DNA of 20,657 bases. Source: Acidimicrobiales bacterium (GTDB taxonomy: Bacteria > Actinomycetota > Acidimicrobiia > Acidimicrobiales > Palsa-688). Positions 13,960-20,214 of this stretch are shown here, piece after piece (position 1 is the stretch's first letter; every line of letters starts with the position of its first letter). The notes below the pieces were generated by a model, which did no database searches, was not told where the DNA came from, and saw nothing but the letters and a program-made list of their open reading frames with translations. A program made the position numbers and the translations under genes. The stretch is taken from positions 1 through 20,657 of the forward strand of contig JAFAWZ010000040.1 of NCBI GenBank assembly GCA_019241495.1, read 5' to 3'.

Positions 13960-15231
13960 ATGAGCGCCGACTCGCCGATGGCCGGTTCATCCGAAGCGTC
14001 GAGACAGGCAGCGGACGTCGCGGACCAGCTGGGGGCTCTCGAGTCGGTCACCGACGTGTCACTCGGCCACCTCGACGTGGACGACCTGCTCATCGAGCTG
14101 CTCGACCGGGTCGCGGGGTTGATGGCCGTGGACACCGTAGCGGTGCTGCTCCTCGACGAGGTCTCCCAGCAACTCGTGGCGCGCGCCGCATGGGGGATCG
14201 AGGAAGAGGTTCGCCAAGGAGCACGGGTGCCTGTTGGCCATGGCTTCGCCGGGCGAATCGCGGCCACCGGACAGCCCGTCGTTCTCGACCGGGTCGACTC
14301 CAGCACCGTGGCCAACCCCCTGCTATGGGAGAAAGGGATCCGCACCATGCTCGGAGTCCCGCTTCTCAGCGGCGAGGAGGTACTAGGGGTGCTCCACGTC
14401 GGCAGCGTCACCAAACGGAGCTTTACCCAAGCCGACTCCGAACTACTTGCCCGCGTGGCCAGCCGAGTGGCGGCCGCCATGCTGGCCCGCCAGCGGGATG
14501 TGGAACGCGCCGCCGCCAGAGTCGTCCAGCGCAGTCTTGTACCTACGCCGCTGCCTCAGCTGCCCGGCATCGAGTTCGCCGCCCGCTACGTACCGGCCGA
14601 GATCGGGGGTGTGGGTGGGGACTGGTACGACGCGTTCGCACTACCAGACGGCCGACTGTGGGTCATGGTCGGCGACGTGGTCGGCCACGGTGTCCGAGCC
14701 GGGCTCGTGATGGGTCGACTGCGCAGCAGCCTGCGGTCCTACGCGCTCGACTATCCCTCCCCCGAGGAGGTGCTGGCTCGGGCTGACCACAAGCTGCAGT
14801 TCTTCGAGCCCGGAGAGACCGCGACCGTTCTCTGCGCCGTCCTCGACCCGCCCTACGAGGCCATACAGCTGTCTCTCGCTGGCCACCCGCCCCCGGTCGT
14901 CGTCACGCCCGACGCGCCCGGGGCCCTTGTCGAGGTCAACCCCGGGCTGCCTCTGGGCGTCGACCATCACATCCCCAGATCCTCGGTCAGGGTGCCACTC
15001 GGGTCGGACGCGGTGCTGATTACCTACACCGACGGGCTCATCGAACGCCGAGGCAAGTCCCTCGACGACGGGTTCGCCCTGCTCTGCCGAGCAGCACATG
15101 CACACCACCCCGAGCAGGTCTGCTTCGAAGTGATGGACGCCCTCATCGGGCGCCACGCACCCGAAGACGACATCGCGGTACTGGCCGTCCGCCGCCATCC
15201 CATCGACGAGGAGGCCGGCCTCCTCCCCTGA
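13960..15231 (+). CDS. GAF-SpoIIE (RsbU-like) PP2C phosphatase
   Basis: The 423-residue protein is an intact sensor phosphatase. A GAF domain spans about residues 30-182 (ends of the fold: DDLLIELLDRV and RVAAAMLARQ), then a PP2C domain of the SpoIIE class from about 187: VVQRSLVPTPLPQLPG, GGDWYD (219-224), VGDVVGHG (237-244), LAGHPPPVVV, LITYTDGLIERR and the last metal-binding acidic pair in PEDDIAVLAV. All acidic metal ligands expected for catalysis are present. It should remove phosphate from a STAS protein, most simply the one just upstream at 13233, and so release a sigma factor. The GAF ligand is unknown. Its ATG has only a weak ribosome site and lies 182 bases after the STAS stop, so it may have its own promoter. 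Its GAF domain closely matches that of the eroded gene at 7838. Confidence 0.95.
   Translation: MSADSPMAGSSEASRQAADVADQLGALESVTDVSLGHLDVDDLLIELLDRVAGLMAVDTVAVLLLDEVSQQLVARAAWGIEEEVRQGARVPVGHGFAGRIAATGQPVVLDRVDSSTVANPLLWEKGIRTMLGVPLLSGEEVLGVLHVGSVTKRSFTQADSELLARVASRVAAAMLARQRDVERAAARVVQRSLVPTPLPQLPGIEFAARYVPAEIGGVGGDWYDAFALPDGRLWVMVGDVVGHGVRAGLVMGRLRSSLRSYALDYPSPEEVLARADHKLQFFEPGETATVLCAVLDPPYEAIQLSLAGHPPPVVVTPDAPGALVEVNPGLPLGVDHHIPRSSVRVPLGSDAVLITYTDGLIERRGKSLDDGFALLCRAAHAHHPEQVCFEVMDALIGRHAPEDDIAVLAVRRHPIDEEAGLLP
15208..15225. repeat. Perfect 18-base palindrome at phosphatase 3' end
   Basis: GAGGAGGCC followed directly by its reverse complement GGCCTCCTC. It lies in the last codons of the SpoIIE gene. 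As RNA it would form a 7-bp stem with a CCGG loop, followed by a C-rich rather than T-rich run, so it is not a standard intrinsic terminator. Confidence 0.5.
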
Positions 15232-15771
15232 TCGAGGTGACGCAGGGCCCGACAACTGCCCCTCACCACAGGTCGGGCATACGTCGAGACGGCCTGCGAC
15301 ACCCGGACCGCCGCTCTGCTCACCCTCGGCGACTCAACCGCTCGCCACCTCGGCCACCGCCGTTCTCACGGTCACGTCACCGGCGAACGGAATCGGATCA
15401 GCTTCCGGTACTGGGCTGGTCCATATCGGCGCGGCAGTTCGGTATTGTCGCCCGGCGTTCGTCATCGCCCTTTCCTGAGCTCAACGACCTCGACTGGGGC
15501 CTGAGCGAAGCGTGGCATGGCCAGCTCTCGAGCGTCGTCGACGTAGCCATCCCCTCTCGATCGTTTCGAACTTTGAGCAGCGAGTTCCGAGCTTCGACGA
15601 CCGATCCAAGAAGGCATTCACATGGCTCTCATCGACAAAGAGGGCTGCGTCGAGCAACCCGAGAAGCTACCGCTCCTTTTGAGCGGGTGCAGTCGGCTCA
15701 TGAGGATTCACTCTGGTGGGCGTGTAGGAGGAGAGACCTCTATCCCAGGTCTGAAACGGGTACCTTCTCAA
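15232..15771. other. Intergenic region between convergent genes
   Basis: This 540-base gap lies between the SpoIIE phosphatase and the end of the MEDS-HATPase gene. Two plus-strand frames cross it, one of them with an ATG at 15622 and a fair AAGAAGG site upstream (MALIDKEGCVEQPEKLPLLL), but that frame continues into the antisense of the MEDS-HATPase gene and has no family content. I see no RNA gene or clear terminator. Confidence 0.35.
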
Positions 15772-16797
15772 CTACAGCAACGAGCTGCGACGTGCCGGTC
15801 CCACCAAATCCTGGCTCCGAGGTGCATTGCCCGGAGGGTCTGTCGTGGTCAGCGGCTGGGGGCGCTTCGAATAGATTTCGGCCCAGACTTCCTTGCCGTG
15901 AGGGCCGGTGTCGTAGCCCCAGTTGTCGGCGAGGGTGGCGATGATGCTGAGTCCTCGGCGGGTGGGTTCGGGCGCCGCCGGGTGTCTGGGGGTGGGGGCG
16001 CCGGGGTGGAGGTCGGTGACTGAGATGCGGACTAGGTCGTTGGTTTGGGTGACGCAGACCCGGAGCTGGGAGCGGGCGTGAACGACTGCGTTGGCGCTCA
16101 GCTCGCTGACGATCAGCACTGCCGCTTGATGGTCGCCGGTCCACTCCCAGTCCAGGAGGGCTTCGGCCGTCACGCGGCGGGCCCTGCTGGGGGCGCCTGA
16201 GGTCGGCGCCAGCTCGGCGGTTGCGAGTCTGTCGGCTTGGGCGGCGCGGTCTGGCAGGTTCGGCGCTGTCCCGACGAGGGCAGAGTGGAGCCGGCAGACT
16301 GCTTCTCGGTCGCCGCCGGCGATGCTGACGGTGTCGGATCGGTAGGCGCAGTAGAGGGAGAAGTCGTGATCGGCGGCCAGGTCGTTCCAGAGACCTTCGA
16401 GCTGTAGCGCGGCGTTGACATTGCCGGCTTCCCACAGGAGCTGGACCATCTCGCCGTAGACGCGGACTGGGCCACCCCCGCCGGTGTCGATCAGCGTGCC
16501 GATAACGGATGCGAACCGGCCGGAGTCGGGGACCCCGTCGACCATGAACTGCGCCAGCGTGGCGGCGGCATCGACAAAGCGGACCATCCCGTCAGCGTCC
16601 GCCCGGCTGGCGCCTTGGTCGGCGAGTCGTTCCTCGAGCTGGCAGCGGTGGGCAGCGGTGACCACGACCAGCGCCCGGTGGCCCGTCGAGACACCGTCGA
16701 AGAGGCACTCGGTCACTCGATCGACGAGCTCGTGATCGTCGGTGTAGAAGCCCACGACGTGTGCGTCCGTCACCAGTTCTGGAGAAGCGGCGATCAT
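15772..16797 (-). CDS. MEDS sensory domain fused to RsbW-like HATPase
   Basis: The 341-residue protein begins with a MEDS/DcmR-like sensory domain (about 13-175: HVVGFYTDDHELVDRVTECL, GHRALVVVTAAHR, then RVYGEMVQLLWEAGN and LWNDLAADHDFSLYCAY), a fold related to the KaiC/RecA core and known from proteins that sense small molecules. A GHKL ATPase domain follows (about 205-310) with N box SELSANAVVH (Asn236), SVTDLHPG (Asp262), RRGLSIIATLADNWG and KEVWAEI. It should act as an anti-sigma factor or kinase whose activity is set by the N-terminal sensor. The start ATG 16797 has GGAGG 5 bases upstream and overlaps the stop of the STAS gene (ATGA), so the two are co-translated. The C-terminal 30 residues are low in conserved features. 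Confidence 0.92.
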   Translation of the reverse strand: MIAASPELVTDAHVVGFYTDDHELVDRVTECLFDGVSTGHRALVVVTAAHRCQLEERLADQGASRADADGMVRFVDAAATLAQFMVDGVPDSGRFASVIGTLIDTGGGGPVRVYGEMVQLLWEAGNVNAALQLEGLWNDLAADHDFSLYCAYRSDTVSIAGGDREAVCRLHSALVGTAPNLPDRAAQADRLATAELAPTSGAPSRARRVTAEALLDWEWTGDHQAAVLIVSELSANAVVHARSQLRVCVTQTNDLVRISVTDLHPGAPTPRHPAAPEPTRRGLSIIATLADNWGYDTGPHGKEVWAEIYSKRPQPLTTTDPPGNAPRSQDLVGPARRSSLL

Positions 16798-17234
16798 CTG
16801 GGCCTCCAGTTCAAAGGTCGGGCGCTGCCATTGGAATCTACTGGCCTTAGGCGCACCTCGGCCGATGGTGCGGCCGGGGGAGATCTGGGATCTGTGCCGG
16901 CGGGTGGCTCGACAAGGTCGGTGACACCGCAGATGTCCAGGACTCGGACCACGATGGGGAGCGGCGCCCGAAGGAACAGGTCTCGGCCGTGGTCACGTTC
17001 GTAGTGGCGGGCTGTGATGAAGGCGCGGATGCCGGAGGCGTCGAGGAAGGTGACGGCCCTGATGTCGACCACTATCCCCGCCGTTTCCGGCTTTGACGCG
17101 GCCAGCACCGTGGCGAGTGCCTCGGGGGCTGTCGCCATGTCGATCTCCCCCGAAACAGCGATGACCACCCAGTCTGGTGTCGGGATGGCACCGACGGCGG
17201 AGGTTCGGGCCGAGGCGATCTCGTGCGTTTCCAT
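16794..17234 (-). CDS. STAS-domain anti-sigma factor antagonist
   Basis: The 146-residue protein has a STAS domain (about 18-120) with WVVIAVSGEIDMATAPE, then GIVVDIRAVTFLDASGIRAFITA; the serine in DASG is the expected phosphorylation site. The domain ends near VRVLDICGVTDLVEPP, followed by a short polar tail. The start is ATG 17234 (METHEIASART) because AAGGAG lies 4 bases upstream; a longer frame to 17264 lacks one. Its stop overlaps the start of the MEDS-HATPase gene by 4 bases, the classic arrangement of an RsbV-RsbW pair, so the two proteins almost certainly interact. A pair of GTGACGT repeats lies in the leader. Confidence 0.92.
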   Translation of the reverse strand: METHEIASARTSAVGAIPTPDWVVIAVSGEIDMATAPEALATVLAASKPETAGIVVDIRAVTFLDASGIRAFITARHYERDHGRDLFLRAPLPIVVRVLDICGVTDLVEPPAGTDPRSPPAAPSAEVRLRPVDSNGSARPLNWRPR

Positions 17235-17245
17235 GCTGCTCCTTC

Positions 17246-17263
17246 GTGACGTTTGTGACGTCA
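17246..17263. promoter_or_regulatory. GTGACGT repeats and TGACGTCA palindrome
   Basis: GTGACGT occurs at 17246-17252 and 17255-17261, nine bases apart, and the second copy extends into the perfect palindrome TGACGTCA (17256-17263). The block lies 12 bases upstream of the STAS start on the minus strand and could be an operator. Confidence 0.35.
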
Positions 17264-17413
17264 CCGAGGTCCGGAGCGACGCTATGGAGTGCTTGCCGGC
17301 ATCGCCGGGGCATCAGCGCCGACCATACACCCCCGGGCCTTCTTCCGCTCCACCGGGTTCCTCCGGCTCCGCCGAGCTTGACTCTAAACTCGAGCCCGAC
17401 GTCGTTGCGTGAG

Positions 17414-17438
17414 GTTCGGCACAGCTCCGGTAGGGTAG
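17414..17438 (+). promoter_or_regulatory. SigB/SigF-like promoter for GAF-ANTAR gene 1
   Basis: GTTC (17414-17417), 15 bases, then GGGTAG (17433-17438). Each element has one mismatch to GTTT and GGGTAT; the spacing equals that of the otsA and DUF6458 matches. It lies about 70 bases before the ribosome site at 17497. Weakest of the three. Confidence 0.4.
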
Positions 17439-17508
17439 GGCGAATCCACCGGTCAAGGCCGGGTGCGCTGAACCAAGTCCCCGTTGAGCGTCTGTCAAGG
17501 AGACGAGC

Positions 17509-17574
17509 ATGGGCTTGGTAGTCGATTCGAGAGCGAATCCTCCTGACCTGCGGTGGCGTGATCGTGGCCGGTGA
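17509..17574 (+). CDS. Short leader ORF overlapping GAF-ANTAR gene 1
   Basis: A perfect AAGGAG (17497-17502) precedes an ATG at 17509 by six bases, the best ribosome site in this part of the window. The frame encodes only 21 residues (MGLVVDSRANPPDLRWRDRG and one more) and stops with TGA at 17572-17574, inside the GAF-ANTAR gene, whose own GTG start at 17558 has a poor ribosome site. Either this is a coupled leader peptide or the true start of the GAF-ANTAR gene with a one-base frameshift. Confidence 0.4.
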   Translation: MGLVVDSRANPPDLRWRDRGR

Positions 17575-18271
17575 TCGTCGGCTGCGGATCCTTGAGATGC
17601 TGGGGCGGACCGACGGGACCCCCGGGCTTGCGCGTCTTTGCGAGGTCGCGGTGGACGTGGCGGCGGTGACCGGGGCGGGGATCATGCTGGCCGCTGGCGA
17701 TCAGCCCCAGGGCGGGTTGTCGAGCAGCGACGGTGTGGCCGATGTGATCGAGGAGTTGCAGTTCACGTTGGGTGAGGGACCGTGCATCGACGCCCACGGG
17801 CAGGGCTCGGCTGTGTCCGAACCGGACTTGGCGGCCCCGGCGGTAACGCGTTGGCCGGCGTTCGCGCCCGCCGCGATCGAGGCGGGGGTGCGGGCCATAT
17901 TCGGGTTCCCCGTCCGGACCGGGACGGTCCGCCTCGGCGCGCTCAATCTCTACCGGGACCGACCCGGCCCGCTCAGCGGCGACCAGCATGCCGACGCGTT
18001 GGTCGTCGCCGACCTCGCTGCCCTGGCCATCCTGGCCCTTCAAGCCACCGTGGCACCTGGCGCTCTTGCCGCCGAGCTTGACGCCTCGTTTCCTGCGGTG
18101 GTCCAGCAAGCGGCGGGGATGGTCTCGGTCCAGCTCAACGTGACCGTCGGCGACGCGCTTGTCCGCCTGCGCGCCCACGCTTTCGCCGCCGGCCGTCTCC
18201 TCTCCGCCGTCGCCGAGGACGTAGTCGCTCGACGGCTCGCCTTCGACGATCCCCCAAGCGATGTACCCTGA
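17558..18271 (+). CDS. GAF-ANTAR RNA-binding regulator 1
   Basis: The 237-residue product has a GAF domain (about 15-165; typical block FTLGEGPCIDAHGQG, then RAIFGFPVRTGTVRLGALNLYR) and a C-terminal ANTAR domain (about 178-230; VVQQAAGMVSVQLNVTVGDALVRLRAHAF, ending VAEDVVARRL). ANTAR domains are three-helix bundles that bind paired hairpins in nascent mRNA and prevent transcription termination; the GAF part would sense a ligand. The GTG at 17558 is the first possible start after an in-frame TAG at 17519, but its ribosome site is weak and the leader ORF at 17509 overlaps it. It lies divergent from the STAS gene, ahead of a second GAF-ANTAR gene in the same frame. Targets are unknown. Confidence 0.9.
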   Translation: MIVAGDRRLRILEMLGRTDGTPGLARLCEVAVDVAAVTGAGIMLAAGDQPQGGLSSSDGVADVIEELQFTLGEGPCIDAHGQGSAVSEPDLAAPAVTRWPAFAPAAIEAGVRAIFGFPVRTGTVRLGALNLYRDRPGPLSGDQHADALVVADLAALAILALQATVAPGALAAELDASFPAVVQQAAGMVSVQLNVTVGDALVRLRAHAFAAGRLLSAVAEDVVARRLAFDDPPSDVP

Positions 18272-18307
18272 TCGACAGGGCATCGCAGTACGCTTTTATG
18301 CACACCA

Positions 18308-18326
18308 GCCCGGCGTGACGCCGGGC
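18308..18326. promoter_or_regulatory. Strong hairpin between the two GAF-ANTAR genes
   Basis: GCCCGGCG (18308-18315) and CGCCGGGC (18319-18326) form a perfect 8-bp stem around TGA. It sits 37 bases after the first stop and just before the ribosome site of the second gene. No T tract follows, but a pause or attenuation role is possible, and ANTAR proteins act on hairpins. The 3-base loop differs from the six-base loops of known ANTAR targets. Confidence 0.5.
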
Positions 18327-18349
18327 CGATCGCGCTGGAAGGGGGAGCT

Positions 18350-19090
18350 GTCCCGAACGAGAAGCTGCTCGTCGAAACTCTCGTCACCCTGGCCGACAAC
18401 CTCGTCGACGACTTCGACGTGGTCGACCTGCTCATCCTGCTCAACGACCGCTGCGTGGAAGCACTCGACGTGACCGCCGCCGGGGTCATGCTCGCCGCCC
18501 CCGGCGGCGACCTTCAGGTCCTCGCCTCTTCGAGCGCGGCGTTGCGAGCCGTCGAGCTGTTCGAGCTACAAGCCGAAGAAGGCCCATGTGTGGAGTGCTA
18601 TCGCACCGGCGAGCCGGTCATCGCTGCGGACCTCACTGCGCTTGATCGCCGCTGGCCCCGCTTCGCCCGCCGAGCCGTCGAAGCCGGATATCGCTCCGCC
18701 GACTCGCTGCCCATGCGGCTGCGGGGCCACACCATCGGCGCCCTCAACCTGTTCCGGACCGCGCTGGGCGGGTTGGCCGCCCCCGACCTGACCGCCGCCC
18801 AAGCCCTCGCCGACGTCGCCACCATCGCCATCATCCAGCATCGCACGGCCATCGACGCCCACATCTTGAACGACCAGCTCAGCGAGGCGCTCAACAGCCG
18901 CGTGATCATCGAGCAGGCCAAAGGCAAGGTCAGCCAAGCATCTGGCCTCGACGTGGACCAGGCATTCGATCGGCTACGCCATCACGCCCGCAACCACAAC
19001 CTCCGGCTCACCGACCTGTGCCGCAACATCGCCGACGGAGCCCTCAACCCAACGGCCCTCGACCCGCTCGGACCATCACGACGACTCTGA
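18350..19090 (+). CDS. GAF-ANTAR RNA-binding regulator 2, start codon unclear
   Basis: GAF domain (LLILLNDRCVEALDVTAAGVM, FELQAEEGPCVECYRTGEPV, then SLPMRLRGHTIGALNLFR) followed by an ANTAR domain (SRVIIEQAKGKVSQASGLDVDQAFDRLRHHA and LRLTDLCRNIADG). The family N-terminal helix (LLVETLVTLADNLVDDFDVVDLL) is encoded in frame upstream of the first canonical start, GTG 18419, so translation must begin earlier. No ATG, GTG or TTG exists in frame between the stop at 18269-18271 and 18419. The best position is GTC at 18350, two bases after an AGGGGGAG tract; a CTG at 18335 is also possible. A mutated GTG or a sequencing error would explain this. Otherwise the gene is intact (about 246 residues) and likely co-transcribed with the preceding paralogue. 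It is the more canonical of the two. Confidence 0.88.
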   Translation, partial: VPNEKLLVETLVTLADNLVDDFDVVDLLILLNDRCVEALDVTAAGVMLAAPGGDLQVLASSSAALRAVELFELQAEEGPCVECYRTGEPVIAADLTALDRRWPRFARRAVEAGYRSADSLPMRLRGHTIGALNLFRTALGGLAAPDLTAAQALADVATIAIIQHRTAIDAHILNDQLSEALNSRVIIEQAKGKVSQASGLDVDQAFDRLRHHARNHNLRLTDLCRNIADGALNPTALDPLGPSRRL

Positions 19091-19308
19091 GCCCAGCGGG
19101 GACCGTCGTGCCAATGAACCTAAGACCGGCATGACCAACGACTGTCATCGGCGGATATGAGCTTCACGGGCTATCCGCGATGGTGGGCCCCCCTCCTCGG
19201 CGACCAGTTTCGTTGGGTCCGACAAAGTCGATGCCTCGAAGCCGTCGGGTCCCCGTCGTGGGGTATCACCTGGAGCCCCGGTCCCACGCGAAGGGCGAGC
19301 TGGCTTCG

Positions 19309-19522
19309 ATGCCGTCGGTGAGGTTCCGGCGGTGAGCGGGGAAGGCCCCGGTCGGTCATGTTTCACAGGCTGTGGTAGGTGGTCTCGGTGTTGTAGGCAT
19401 CGGTACTGCTGTGGGGGCGATCCTGCGCGGTGGGCCACGTGGCTGGGTGGATCATTGGGTTGGTCGTTTCCCTCGTCAGGGTGATCCTCGCCAGCGTTGT
19501 CTGGCGCTTGCGCCGACTGTGA
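19309..19522 (+). pseudogene. Small two-helix membrane protein, decayed (copy 2)
   Basis: Two frames together encode VVGIGTAVGAIL, identical to copy 1 at 3346, and VAGWIIGLVVSLVRVILASVVWRLRRL, matching its second helix and C-terminus. They are joined by one extra base near 19428-19436. Upstream in the first frame TGA at 19333-19335 interrupts the reading from an ATG at 19309. Thus this copy has at least a stop and a frameshift. The surviving sequence identity shows that the family was once real and present twice in this region. Confidence 0.6.
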
Positions 19523-19653
19523 GGTAAGTCTTCCCTCCCACCCTCCGCGTCTCACGACCCCAAGGTGCTCTGCCTGGCTCTGCGTACCGTTGCCGGAGAA
19601 CGGGTAGGAGAGCCGTCGGTTGCACAGGGTCCAGGAGGAAAGGAGAACGTGAG

Positions 19654-19815
19654 ATGGTGAAGGTGCTGCTCGTCCTGTTGTGCCTTGCTCTTCCCTTCCT
19701 GGCGGTGCTGATCAAGGAAGGACCTTCGATAAAGGTCCTATGGGCATTTTTGCTGCAGCTCCTCGGCCACGTGCCAGGCGTCATCTACGGCATCTACCAG
19801 GTGGTAAAGGACTGA
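19654..19815 (+). CDS. Pmp3/YqaE family membrane peptide
   Basis: This 53-residue peptide has the features of the Pmp3 (YqaE, UPF0057) proteolipid family: first helix VLLVLLCLALPFLAVLI followed by KEGPS, then second helix KVLWAFLLQLLGHVPGVIYGIYQVV with the family pattern LLG-x-(I/V)PG(V/I)I. In yeast and plants members protect membrane potential during salt and cold stress; bacterial roles are poorly known. Start is ATG 19654, with GGAG 8 bases upstream inside a long purine tract (AGGAGGAAAGGAG). A GGGTAG hexamer lies at 19602-19607 without a good -35 partner. It is a single gene. Confidence 0.85.
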   Translation: MVKVLLVLLCLALPFLAVLIKEGPSIKVLWAFLLQLLGHVPGVIYGIYQVVKD

Positions 19816-20214
19816 GACGCTAAGACCCCAGCCAACCGGAGTCGCCGCAACTCATAGCCGACCACACAGCAGCATGAATCTCCTCGAGGTCTCGTGCCTG
19901 ACAGGACCGGTCGCAGATCCTGGGACCACGGTCCAATGATCTCAGTCTGGGAAGAGCCGGCTAAGTGCCCCCCGAATGCCCTGTAGGCTGAAAGACAAGC
20001 TGTCTCGCATGTCAGTCGTGCCTGCCGCGAATAGGCACCTTGGGGACGCCTTCCCGGGCCCGCAGGTCGTGCCACACTGAGCGATCCGGCACAGCGGGTA
20101 TCGATCGGGCACCTCCGGTCGGCCGCGTCAAGAGGGACGTACGCTCGTCTTCAGATCATATCGCTCGCCAATGAGTCCAAGGGAGTCAGATCCACGTGGC
20201 GGAACGCGAGGTCC
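19816..20214. other. Intergenic region between convergent genes
   Basis: About 400 bases between the Pmp3-family gene and the end of the methyltransferase gene. No frame has family content, and I see no tRNA or clear terminator. A GGGTAT at 20100 lacks a partner element. Confidence 0.3.

Noticed and set aside
13763..13963. Small plus-strand frame ending in an ATGA overlap with the SpoIIE gene (internal ATG at 13796).
   Set aside because: The overlap is tempting, but the sequence (MSNPLWRGQVLVFLV and on) has no family content, its ribosome site is poor and codon use is not clearly coding.
15622..16023. Plus-strand frame with a fair ribosome site (MALIDKEGCVEQPEK).
   Set aside because: Its second half is the antisense of the MEDS-HATPase gene and is Gly/Val-rich; no homology recognised.
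19602..19607. GGGTAG before the Pmp3-family gene as a stress promoter.
   Set aside because: The only GTT-like element is 9 bases away, too close for the SigB/SigF class.
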